DNA from: DATFFO01 sp963772815
GTDB taxonomy: Bacteria; Actinomycetota; Acidimicrobiia; Spongiisociales; ZC4RG35
Reading direction: 5' to 3'
Length of the DNA stretch: 64,000 bases
NCBI GenBank assembly: GCA_963772815.1
Contig: CAVYYV010000006.1
Location: 62,001-126,000 of the forward strand
A model generated the notes under the pieces. The model saw only the letters and a program-made list of their open reading frames with translations. It did not search any database and was not told the DNA's origin. A program made the translations under genes and the position numbers. Below are positions 16,244 to 23,928 of the stretch, piece after piece; position 1 is the first letter of the stretch, and every line of letters starts with the position of its first letter.

Positions 16244-17478
16244 TCGAGAGCGACATGCTGCGCACGCTGGGTCTCAAGCCCGTCATCAATGCCATTGGGT
16301 ATTCCACCCCACTTGGGAACGGAAGGCTGGACGAAACCGTCATCAATGCGATGGCCGAGGCCTCGCGGCACTTCATGTCTATCGCTGAAATCCAGAGACT
16401 GGTGGGTCGTCGTCTCGCCGAGATCACTCACGCAGAGGCAGGATACGTGGTCAGCGGCGCGGCTGCCGGGCTGACTCTGGCAACGGCAGCCTGTATCGCC
16501 GGTTTGAACCCGTCCATTATGAACCGGCTTCCTGAAATAGGCTCCGAGGTTCCATCGACAGTCGTGGTCCACCGCTCTCATCGATATGACTATGACCACG
16601 CCGTGAGACAGGCCGGAGCCAAGTTAAGGGAGGTCGGCTTTCCGAATCTGACCTTCCCCTACGAACTGAATGACGCTATTCGGGCTGACACGGTGGCAAT
16701 CTTGTTTCGCGGAGACGGCTCCAGGAATGTCGTGCCCCTCCCTACAGTGATCCAGATTGCCCGGGATCGTGGAATTCCTGTCATCGTCGATGCAGCGCTA
16801 ACGGTGCCACCGGTAGAGAACCTCTGGCGGTACACAGACGCAGGAGCTGATCTCGTCGTCTTCAGTGGCGGGAAGGCCATTGGCGGTCCGCCCGCCTCGG
16901 GTTTCGTAGTAGGACGGGCAGAACTGATTGCCTCTATTGCCCTCCAGCATCAGGACATGGACGTCCGGATCGAGACATGGTCCCGTGAGTCGTACGGCCC
17001 CGCCGTTGCGGATCCTCCCTACCAGGGCATAGGCCGTCCTATGAAAGTTGGCAAAGAGCAGATTCTGGGCTTGCTGGTTGCCGTCAACCGATACATCGAA
17101 AGAGATCACACTGCCGACCTCCAAAGCTGGCGCAGCCAGGTCATTCGTATCCGGGACCGGCTTGTCGCCCAACTGCCGGACCTAGCGATGGAAGTCGAAG
17201 AGGGATCCGGTGATCCTGGGAATTACGTTCCGCAGCTGCGTATCGACCTCGGTGACAAGCATCAGGCTGCCCGCGTATCACGTCTCCTGGCACAACGGGA
17301 TCCAAGCGTGTATTGCAATGAGGTCGCCCTTTGGAAAGGAAGCCTCACTGTGGTACCCAGTTGTGTACACGAAGATGAGGAACCTGCACTAGTTGATGCC
17401 TTAGCAGAAGAAATCTCCTCAACCTCCATCGGGGTTCCCTATATCTCGAATAGTGAGCCCGACACGGAGGAAGAATGA
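16240..17478 (+). CDS. SelA-like PLP-dependent enzyme (amino-acid lyase type)
   Basis: A 412-residue fold-type I PLP enzyme related to SelA and to D-glucosaminate-6-phosphate ammonia-lyase (DgaE). The N-terminus LGLKPVINAIGYSTPLGNGRL is typical of that group (normally INA.G..T.LGG). The PLP-binding Lys is Lys212 in VVFSGGKAIGGPP, and the cofactor-binding Asp is in VIVDAALTVPPVENL. SelA proper needs selenocysteine genes, none of which are here, and operon partners are sugar-acid-type enzymes. A lyase that eliminates ammonia from a 2-amino acid, leaving a 2-keto-3-deoxy acid, is the best guess. It is coupled (ATGA) to the upstream hydrolase. Confidence 0.82.
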   Translation: MIESDMLRTLGLKPVINAIGYSTPLGNGRLDETVINAMAEASRHFMSIAEIQRLVGRRLAEITHAEAGYVVSGAAAGLTLATAACIAGLNPSIMNRLPEIGSEVPSTVVVHRSHRYDYDHAVRQAGAKLREVGFPNLTFPYELNDAIRADTVAILFRGDGSRNVVPLPTVIQIARDRGIPVIVDAALTVPPVENLWRYTDAGADLVVFSGGKAIGGPPASGFVVGRAELIASIALQHQDMDVRIETWSRESYGPAVADPPYQGIGRPMKVGKEQILGLLVAVNRYIERDHTADLQSWRSQVIRIRDRLVAQLPDLAMEVEEGSGDPGNYVPQLRIDLGDKHQAARVSRLLAQRDPSVYCNEVALWKGSLTVVPSCVHEDEEPALVDALAEEISSTSIGVPYISNSEPDTEEE

Positions 17479-17496
17479 TACGCAACACACCCTTTG

Positions 17497-17535
17497 CTGT
17501 CAGTGATCAAAACCCGAGGCCCTTATCACTGACAG
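17497..17535 (+). promoter_or_regulatory. Perfect 11-bp hairpin inside the catabolic operon
   Basis: CTGTCAGTGAT (17497-17507) pairs with ATCACTGACAG (17525-17535) around a 17-base loop. It lies in the only sizeable gap of the operon (129 bp), between the PLP enzyme and the FAH-family gene. It has no U-tract, so it is not a classical terminator. An operator for a second regulator, an mRNA-stability hairpin, or a scar of a lost insertion are all possible. Confidence 0.5.
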
Positions 17536-17607
17536 AGTTGTTGCGCACAACGGCCTGCTGGGCTCGTGGAGCGAAGTCGCCATGATTCACCTCGGACCGG
17601 GTCACCC

Positions 17608-18456
17608 ATGAAGTTCGCACGATTGGGATCCAGCGGCCAGGAGAAACCCGTGGCCCTGGTCGGTGACCGGTATGTGGATCTCACGGGAGTCGTGGAGGAC
17701 ATCACGGCATCAGCAGCTCTCGAGTTGACCTCTTCTGAGATTCCTCTCGACGGTCTCCGGTCGGTGACACCGGATCGGTTCGGCCCTCCGTTGGTGGGCG
17801 TCGGGAAGATCGTCTGTGTGGGCGTCAACTATCAAGCGCACGCGGCGGAATCCCGCACAGCTGCCGGTCGCTACTTGCCGGTCTTCCTCAAGGCTGCAGA
17901 CACGATCATTGGCCCGAACGATCCAGTCCTCATTCCGCCCGGCAGTGAGGCGACCGACTACGAGGTGGAGTTGGCCGTCGTAATCGGAAGAACAGCACGC
18001 TACTTGAGCGAGACCAACGATCCGCTCAACTATGTTGCGGGCGTCACCATCTCGAACGATGTCTCAGAAAGAGTGTTCCAGCTCGAACGAGGTGGGCAAT
18101 GGGACCAAGGGAAGAACTGCGAGTCGTTCAACCCTCTAGGACCACTCTTGGTCACTCCTGACGAAGTCGACTTGAGAAACCTCGTCCTAACTTGTCACGT
18201 GAACGGCGTACTGAGACAGCACTCGTCCACGGACAAGATGATCCTGCCTGTAGAGGAGGTCATCCGATATGTCACTCAGTTCATGCCGCTTTACCCGGGC
18301 GACATCGTGAATTCAGGCACTCCGGAGGGAGTGGCGCTCGGCTTTCCCGACCCTAAGCCGTACCTGAGGCCAGGGGACGAGGTGGCACTCGCCATTACCG
18401 GGCTGGGAGTGCAACGACAGGTCATGGCACCGCACCTCCCAACAGGTGAGTCATGA
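17608..18456 (+). CDS. Fumarylacetoacetate hydrolase family protein (2,4-diketo acid hydrolase-like)
   Basis: A 282-residue FAH-fold protein. The metal ligands are expected at Glu119 and Glu121 (DYEVELAVVIG) and Asp151 (SNDVSERVFQLERGGQWD). IVNSGTPEGVALG is the conserved C-terminal loop. The stretch FQLERGGQWDQGK is characteristic of the subgroup that includes 2,4-diketo-3-deoxy-L-fuconate hydrolase of the L-fucose/L-rhamnose routes, which releases pyruvate plus lactate. I chose the ATG at 17608 because the fold begins directly there (MKFARLG). An upstream GTG would add 14 unlikely residues. The stop overlaps the next start by four bases. Confidence 0.88.
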   Translation: MKFARLGSSGQEKPVALVGDRYVDLTGVVEDITASAALELTSSEIPLDGLRSVTPDRFGPPLVGVGKIVCVGVNYQAHAAESRTAAGRYLPVFLKAADTIIGPNDPVLIPPGSEATDYEVELAVVIGRTARYLSETNDPLNYVAGVTISNDVSERVFQLERGGQWDQGKNCESFNPLGPLLVTPDEVDLRNLVLTCHVNGVLRQHSSTDKMILPVEEVIRYVTQFMPLYPGDIVNSGTPEGVALGFPDPKPYLRPGDEVALAITGLGVQRQVMAPHLPTGES

Positions 18457-19703
18457 GCGTGTCCTCGAATCAGGTTGACCCGAGCCCGCCAGTCGGTCGG
18501 CAGGTACCGCGCTGGAGGGACCTGCGGCAGCTCCTCCAGATCCAAGCTCCTCGATTGTCGAGGTCCGCCCGGGTTACAGCTGCCCCAACAATTGAGGAGC
18601 TGAGAAGACTCGCTAAGTTGCGGGCACCGCGGGCAGTCTTCGATTACACAGATGGTGCAGCGGAGGCGGAGGTCTCTCTCAATCGGTCTAGGGACGCCTA
18701 TCGACGAGTCGAGTTCCGACCTCTGGTCTTGAGAGACGTCTCGAGAATCGAGACATCCTCCACGATTCTCGGGCGAACGAGCAAGATGCCCTTCGCTCTC
18801 TCGCCCACCGGCTTCACCAGGATGATGCACACCCAAGGCGAAATCGCGGTGGCACGCGCTGCTCATACGCTAGGTGTTCCATTCACTCTGTCGACACTCG
18901 GCACTACGTCGATCGAGGAACTCGCCCGCGAAGTCCCTGATGTAGAGCGGTGGTTCCAGCTCTATGTCTGGAAGGACCGCGGCTTCGCCCGAGAACTGGT
19001 CGAGCGCGCCCGCAAGTGCAACTATGGCGCGCTGGTGTTGACCGTCGATGCCCCCGTGGCCGGTATCCGTCTCAGGGATGTATACAACGGCTTAACAATC
19101 CCACCCAAGCTAAGCCTGAAGACACTGCTCAACGGCGCTCTCCACCCAGCTTGGTGGTGGGACCTGCTTACCACCGAACCCCTTCGGTTTGCCACCCTGA
19201 GCGACTCAGGAGGGACCGTCGCGGACCTCATCGATCGAGTCTTCGACCCGTCTGTGGACTTCGACGATGTCGCTTGGCTCAAGGCGAATTGGCAAGGTCC
19301 CGTTGTAGTGAAGGGCATACAGACGACGGAAGATGCCCAGACCGCTTTCGAACGAGGTGCTGACGCAATAATCATCTCGAACCATGGAGGCAGACAGCTT
19401 GATCGCGCTCCGGTCACTCTGGAGATACTCCCTCGAATCGTGCAGACGGTCGGGGACCGTGGTGAAGTCTATGTAGATGGTGGAGTGATGTCAGGAGCTG
19501 ACATAGCGGCCGCAATAGCCTTTGGGGCTGACGCGGTGATGGCGGGACGCGCCTACCTCTACGGTCTCATGGCGGGGGGCGGTCCTGGTGTACGTCGCGC
19601 CCTCGAGATACTATTCAGTGAGTACACCAGGACGCTGCGCTTGCTGGGCATTGCCTCCACCCGGGAGCTAAACCCAGGTCTCGTGAGGCTCAGGGGCGAG
19701 TAG
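18453..19703 (+). CDS. FMN-dependent alpha-hydroxyacid dehydrogenase (L-lactate/glycolate oxidase family)
   Basis: A 416-residue TIM-barrel flavoenzyme of the LldD/glycolate oxidase family. It contains FDYTDGAAEAEVSLNRSRDAYRRVEF, SPTGFTRMMHTQGE, FQLYVWKDR and VVVKGIQTTEDA. The active-site His311 lies in IISNHGGRQLD, with VDGGVMSGADIAAAIAFGAD in the FMN phosphate loop. It has a longer Arg-rich N-terminus (about 45 residues) than typical LldD. Such enzymes oxidise L-2-hydroxyacids such as lactate. As the last gene of the operon, it would suit disposal of the hydroxyacid released by the FAH-family enzyme. Confidence 0.9.
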   Translation: MSVSSNQVDPSPPVGRQVPRWRDLRQLLQIQAPRLSRSARVTAAPTIEELRRLAKLRAPRAVFDYTDGAAEAEVSLNRSRDAYRRVEFRPLVLRDVSRIETSSTILGRTSKMPFALSPTGFTRMMHTQGEIAVARAAHTLGVPFTLSTLGTTSIEELAREVPDVERWFQLYVWKDRGFARELVERARKCNYGALVLTVDAPVAGIRLRDVYNGLTIPPKLSLKTLLNGALHPAWWWDLLTTEPLRFATLSDSGGTVADLIDRVFDPSVDFDDVAWLKANWQGPVVVKGIQTTEDAQTAFERGADAIIISNHGGRQLDRAPVTLEILPRIVQTVGDRGEVYVDGGVMSGADIAAAIAFGADAVMAGRAYLYGLMAGGGPGVRRALEILFSEYTRTLRLLGIASTRELNPGLVRLRGE

Positions 19704-20018
19704 TCCGATCCACCGCCAAGGCCGAATCCACAGACACGCTGCCTAGCCGAAGAGGACAGCGTGGTCGTGAGTCTGTGGTGGATGGGGGGGTTCATCGGAT
19801 CGAACGTACCTTCTGAACGTCAAGTGATTCGAGTCCCTCGCCACCCAGTGCCCGTGGCCAGTCGATTTGGCCTTGCCACATTGGGGCCAGGATTCGTTCG
19901 ATGTCGGGCGTGAGGCGATCGCCGGTTCGGCTACGCACAATTCTTGTGCCGTTGTAGGAGTGACCGGACCCCGGTTGTTGGTCCACCCGTTATGAGAGTT
20001 CTTCTGGGTGGTCCGCCA
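19704..20018. other. Gene-free stretch downstream of the catabolic operon
   Basis: About 315 bases with no convincing gene. Its right part lies just beyond the stop codon of the IS3-type transposase remnant and is probably the decayed end of the same element. I see no clear inverted-repeat terminus or terminator. Confidence 0.4.
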
Positions 20019-20222
20019 TTACTGGGCGTACTCGGTTGGGGTGAGCATCCCGAGGGCGGAGTGGGACGATAGTCGTTGTACTCCTTTCTCCAGTCGGCCA
20101 CGAGGACCTGGGCTTCTAACAGAGTCTCGAAGACTTCGATGGCCAATAGTTCGTCGCGCATTCGGGACCCGTAGGACTCGACCCAGGGTTCTGCCACGGG
20201 GCGCCGGGGTCGATGTAGCTGG
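20019..20222 (-). pseudogene. C-terminal remnant of an IS3-family transposase (OrfB)
   Basis: Three frames in succession give TSYIDPGAPWQNP, then WVESYGSRMRDELLAIEVFETLLEAQVLVADWRKEYNDYRP, then HSALGMLTPTEYAQ and a stop. Put together this is the end of the IS3 OrfB integrase core, with the DDE Glu in ESYGSRMRDELL and the closing NDYRPHSALG..TP.E. At least two frameshifts and the loss of everything upstream make it a dead fragment. Confidence 0.75.
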
Positions 20223-20900
20223 TGCCGGCGCCGTCACCTACGACCGTGCCCTCCGAGGAGTACACCTCGACCGGCTCCTCAAAGCCGGCCACATCGGACT
20301 CGTCGGCCTCCACCGCAGCCGAGGCAAGACCCCCGACCGTTACCACGGCCTCGAAACCCACCACCCCGCCCAAGGCGAGCCGACCGAGGTCGAGATCCAC
20401 CTCGTCGGTGGAGCACCGCACATCCGCACCTACGACGTTGACGGCAACCTACACCTCCAACCCCTCCGTCGGCCGTCGCCTCAACCGGCGCCGCAACAAG
20501 GCCACCGGTAGCTACCGCATGTCAGCCGAATACCAAGTCGAAGACCCCAACGGCGAACCCGACGGATACATCCGCATCCGCCTCGACCAAACCTCCCAAG
20601 ACCAGATCACCGGATACAACCGACCCGAACACCTCCGAGCCTTCCCCGAAGCAAGACCCCGTCTTCACCGACATCCAAAGACCGCTCCGGGCCGCAGCCG
20701 AGTCGGCCAACCGCACCATCGACGACCACCTCCCCCGCGAACGCCTCCACCACTACGGCTTCGACACCAACCACCTCTCCATGCTCGCCTGGCAAGCCCA
20801 CCGCAACGCCCAAACCGAAACCATCTTCACCAACAGGCACTGGCCATCGGCATCAGACCCGCCACTTCCCCAAGGCCAGCTAGAAGCAACCTCCAACAGC
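20223..20900 (+). pseudogene. Decayed coding sequence of unknown family
   Basis: Codon-like sequence with heavy C in third positions jumps between frames. One frame holds LLKAGHIGLVGLHRSRGKTP and THHPAQGEPTEVEIHLVGGAPHIRTYDVDG. A second holds GSYRMSAEYQVEDPNGEPDG and IRIRLDQTSQDQ. A third holds NRTIDDHLPRERLHHYGFD and MLAWQAHRNAQTETIF. None of the three can form one protein without frameshifts. I do not recognise the family. It lies between the IS3 remnant and tRNA-Arg, where mobile DNA is expected. Confidence 0.45.
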
Positions 20901-21063
20901 CTCCACGCCAGCCACCGTGGCTCCGGCGCGGCTTCATCCATGGGGTCGACGACCTCCATGGGGTCCAAGGGCCGCAGCACGCTAATCCTCTTCCCTCCAC
21001 CGCCTACCCTTGCCCCAGGAAACAACCCGGACCCAGTTTCCAACCGCGTTTCCAACCCATCCC

Positions 21064-21139
21064 GCCCGCGTAGCTCAGGGGATAGAGCAACCGCCTCCTA
21101 AGCGGTAGGTCGCAGGTTCGAATCCTGCCGCGGGCGCCA
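21064..21139 (+). tRNA. tRNA-Arg (anticodon CCT)
   Basis: A 76-nt cloverleaf. The acceptor strands GCCCGCG (21064-21070) and CGCGGGC (21129-21135) pair fully. The D-arm is GCTC..GAGC. The anticodon stem ACCGC/GCGGT holds the loop CTCCTAA, giving anticodon CCT. The T-arm is GCAGG-TTCGAAT-CCTGC. The CCA end is encoded. The decayed island remnants abut its 5' side, so this gene is a candidate former integration site. Confidence 0.97.
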
Positions 21140-21191
21140 TTTTCGACCGACGGCCGTGGTGCAGCTTCAGCCGGGCGCGTATCCTCAGGTC

Positions 21192-22607
21192 GTGCCAGAT
21201 TTCCACTACGAACCCCTCTCCCACCTTGACGCCTCTTTCCTTGCGTTGGAGTCGCGCACCAGCCACATGCACGTGGCCGGAGTCTCCATATTCAAGTCGC
21301 ATGACCTTTCACAAGGTGGGGGCGCCATCGCCTTCGATCGGATCCGGAACCACATCGAATCCAAGATGCAGTACATCCCCCGCTATCGCCAGCGACTCGA
21401 CTACATACCCTATGACCGCTCTCCTGTCTGGGTCGACGACGCCGAATTCCATCTCGACTACCACGTCCGCCATACCAGCCTTCCCAAGCCGGGAAACGAC
21501 GCGCAGCTCAAGGCGCTGGCCGGCCGCATCGTCTCCCAACAGCTGGATCGCTCCAAGCCCCTCTGGGAACTGTGGGTCGTGGAGGGGCTGTCGGACGACC
21601 GGTTCGCCATCATCGCCAAGATCCACCACTGCATGATCGACGGCCTCTCCGGCGTCGACCTCACCACCATTCTCCTAAACGTCACTCCCACCTCCGAGAT
21701 CGAGCCTGCACCTGAGTGGACCCCCAGGCCGGCCCCGACCAGCACCGAACTGGCAGTGGCATCCGCCGCCCGGACCGCCCGCATCACCATCGAGCGGCTC
21801 ACTTCGGTGGGGTCGCTCCTGTCCGACAGCAAGGCGACGCTGGACCGGGTGGCCAACACGGCGGCCGCCGCCCTGAACTCCCTGCGATCGGGCTGGCTGT
21901 CGATGGCGGACAAGACCCCTATCAATGCCGACATCGGGCCCAACCGACGTTTCGATTGGACCCAGATTTCCCTCAAGGACATCAAACGAATCAAGAACGG
22001 CCTTGGCGGTACCGTGAACGACGCGGTCCTGGCGGTGGTGGCGGGTGCCTTGCGCCACTTCTTTCTCGCCCATCGCGAGTTCGACGTCGAAGGTCTCGAA
22101 TTTCGCATCATGAATCCGGTCAGCACCCGGAAGGCGGATCAACGAGGCGCCCTTGGGAACCAGGTGGCCATGTGGCTGATCGAGCTCCCGCTGGACGAGC
22201 CCGACCCGGCGGCGCGTCTCGAGGTGATCAAACGGGAGACGACCCGACTCAAGCGCACCGACCAGGCGCTGGGGGCCAGCACCCTCGTCGACTTGTCCCG
22301 GGGGACGCCCATCACCCTGCTGTCTCTCGCCAGCCGGGTGGCGGGACCGCGGGTTCGCCCTTTCAACATGACCGTCACCAACGTGCCCGGCCCCCAGTTC
22401 CCCATGTTTCTGCTGGAAGCGAAGATGCTGGCCAGCTACCCGATCGTCCCTCTCTGGGCTCAGCACGGTCTCGGCATCGCCCTCTTCAGCTACGACGGAA
22501 CCCTGTTCTGGGGCATTCACGCCGACTACGACGCCGTGCCCGACACGGACGCCTTCATCGATTCGATCCACACCTCCGCCGGGCAATTGCTCAACGCCGC
22601 CGGCTGA
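21192..22607 (+). CDS. Wax ester synthase/diacylglycerol acyltransferase (WS/DGAT) family
   Basis: About 470 residues, the typical length of bacterial WS/DGAT enzymes that make triacylglycerol or wax esters from acyl-CoA. The N-terminus LSHLDASFLALES is the family hallmark. The active-site motif HHxxxDG appears as IHHCMIDGLSGVDL near residue 140. The second conserved motif, VNDAVLAVVAGALRHFF, and the C-terminal NVPGPQFPMF are intact. The start is uncertain: the GTG at 21192 places the first motif close to the N-terminus, while a GTG at 21156 would add 12 residues. The gene lies just downstream of tRNA-Arg. Confidence 0.93.
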   Translation: MPDFHYEPLSHLDASFLALESRTSHMHVAGVSIFKSHDLSQGGGAIAFDRIRNHIESKMQYIPRYRQRLDYIPYDRSPVWVDDAEFHLDYHVRHTSLPKPGNDAQLKALAGRIVSQQLDRSKPLWELWVVEGLSDDRFAIIAKIHHCMIDGLSGVDLTTILLNVTPTSEIEPAPEWTPRPAPTSTELAVASAARTARITIERLTSVGSLLSDSKATLDRVANTAAAALNSLRSGWLSMADKTPINADIGPNRRFDWTQISLKDIKRIKNGLGGTVNDAVLAVVAGALRHFFLAHREFDVEGLEFRIMNPVSTRKADQRGALGNQVAMWLIELPLDEPDPAARLEVIKRETTRLKRTDQALGASTLVDLSRGTPITLLSLASRVAGPRVRPFNMTVTNVPGPQFPMFLLEAKMLASYPIVPLWAQHGLGIALFSYDGTLFWGIHADYDAVPDTDAFIDSIHTSAGQLLNAAG

Positions 22608-22643
22608 GGCTTTGCGCCCGCGACGTCGCCTGCCACAGTTGCG

Positions 22644-23531
22644 ATGATGCCGCTGCTCGCCGCCCTAGTCGGAGCCGTCGCCATCTCCTTCTCAGCCATC
22701 TTCTTCGAGCTGTCGGGGGCAGAAGCGATTACCGGCGCCTTCTTCCGTGTCGCCTATGCGCTGCCGATATTGGTGCTCTTATGGTGGAGGGCAAGACATC
22801 GGGACAACCGCTCCAACCGGGAACGCCTGCTCGCCCTGGGAGCCGGAGTCGTACTCGGGGGCGACTTCATCTCCTGGCATCTTTCCATCCAGCACATCGG
22901 GACCGGCCTGGCCACACTGCTGGCCAACTGCCAGGTGGTCATCGTGGCCGTGCTGGCGTGGGCACTCCTGGGCGAGAGACCGAGCCGGCGCATCATCATC
23001 GCCGTGCCGATCGTCCTGGCCGGGGTGGCACTGGTCAGCGGCCTGGGGCGCTCCGACTCGTTCGGCACGGACCCTCTCAGCGGGACGCTCCTGGCACTCA
23101 GCGCCGCCTTCTTCTACGCCTTCTTCTTGTTGGGGTTCCGCCGCTCCAACCGGGTCCAGGCTCCGGCCGTTGGACCCCTCATGGACGCCACCGCCGGAGC
23201 GTTGGTGTCCACTTCACTGGCCGGGTTGGTCTTCGGCGGGCTGGATCCCGTCCCCACCTGGCCGGCCCATGGGTGGCTGGTAGCCCTGGCCCTGGTGGCG
23301 CAGGTGGGAGGATGGCTGGCGATCGGCTACGCCCTTCCCCGGCTGCCCGCCGCCGAGACGTCGACCTTCATCCTCATCCAGCCTGTGCTGACCATGACCT
23401 GGGGGGCGATCATCTTCTCCGAGCGTCCGTCGCTACTTCAGCTTTCGGGGGCGGCGCTCGTCCTGGCCGGAGTGGGAATGGTGGCCCTCGGCACCAACCG
23501 GCGCCGGGCGGTCATTCCGGCGGTCTCATAG
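22644..23531 (+). CDS. EamA/DMT-family membrane transporter
   Basis: A 295-residue integral membrane protein with about ten hydrophobic helices arranged as two EamA repeats. The second repeat begins around GTLLALSAAFFYAFFLLGFRR. The C-terminal EamA pattern STFILIQPVLTMTWGAIIFSERPS is clear. Drug/metabolite transporters of this family usually export small metabolites. The substrate here cannot be told. It lies 36 bp after the WS/DGAT gene and may be co-transcribed. Its 3' end overlaps the convergent downstream gene by 20 bases. Confidence 0.88.
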   Translation: MMPLLAALVGAVAISFSAIFFELSGAEAITGAFFRVAYALPILVLLWWRARHRDNRSNRERLLALGAGVVLGGDFISWHLSIQHIGTGLATLLANCQVVIVAVLAWALLGERPSRRIIIAVPIVLAGVALVSGLGRSDSFGTDPLSGTLLALSAAFFYAFFLLGFRRSNRVQAPAVGPLMDATAGALVSTSLAGLVFGGLDPVPTWPAHGWLVALALVAQVGGWLAIGYALPRLPAAETSTFILIQPVLTMTWGAIIFSERPSLLQLSGAALVLAGVGMVALGTNRRRAVIPAVS

Positions 23532-23928
23532 CCGCCGCCTTGGCCGCTCCCCATTGCAGGTGGACCATCCAGACCTCCTCCCCCAGGTCACGGGTCGAAG
23601 CGGGAGCCAGGTCGTAGAGGTCTCCGGGGAGAGCGGCGACGACGGCCTCATCTCGAGCCGGCGGCTCCTGTCCGGCCTCCTCTAACGCCTGTGTGGGGAA
23701 TTTCATGGCTTCCTGGAACAGCTCCAGGGGACCACGGCTTTGGGCCGGAAAGGGCTGGGAGAGTAGCTCCGTGAGGGCTCCATCGAGCCAGGAACGCCCG
23801 GACTCGATCACCTCGTCGATGGTTTCGACACGTGGCCGGCTGCCCAATTTGACGTGCACGAACGGCGCATAGGCGGCCACCAGGGCGTCGCGAAGCCGGC
23901 GGGACTCGCCGGTTAGATCGTGGCTCAC
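23512..23928 (-). CDS. Conserved hypothetical protein
   Basis: A 138-residue soluble protein with no signal peptide or membrane helix and no motif I recognise. The sequence is predicted mostly helical (RRLRDALVAAYAPFVHVKLGSRPRVETIDEVIESGRSWLDGALTELL). Its start overlaps the stop of the CvpA-CAP gene by four bases (23925-23928), so the two are translationally coupled and probably functionally linked. Confidence 0.65.
   Translation of the reverse strand: MSHDLTGESRRLRDALVAAYAPFVHVKLGSRPRVETIDEVIESGRSWLDGALTELLSQPFPAQSRGPLELFQEAMKFPTQALEEAGQEPPARDEAVVAALPGDLYDLAPASTRDLGEEVWMVHLQWGAAKAAAMRPPE

Noticed and set aside
18453..19703. Mandelate dehydrogenase
   Set aside because: The fold and active-site His fit the whole alpha-hydroxyacid oxidase family. 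Nothing seen separates mandelate from lactate, and no mandelate pathway genes are nearby.
21716..23617. A 633-residue plus-strand open frame
   Set aside because: It overlaps the WS/DGAT and EamA genes in another frame and has only Arg/Pro/Gly-rich, homology-free sequence. It is a GC-driven shadow.
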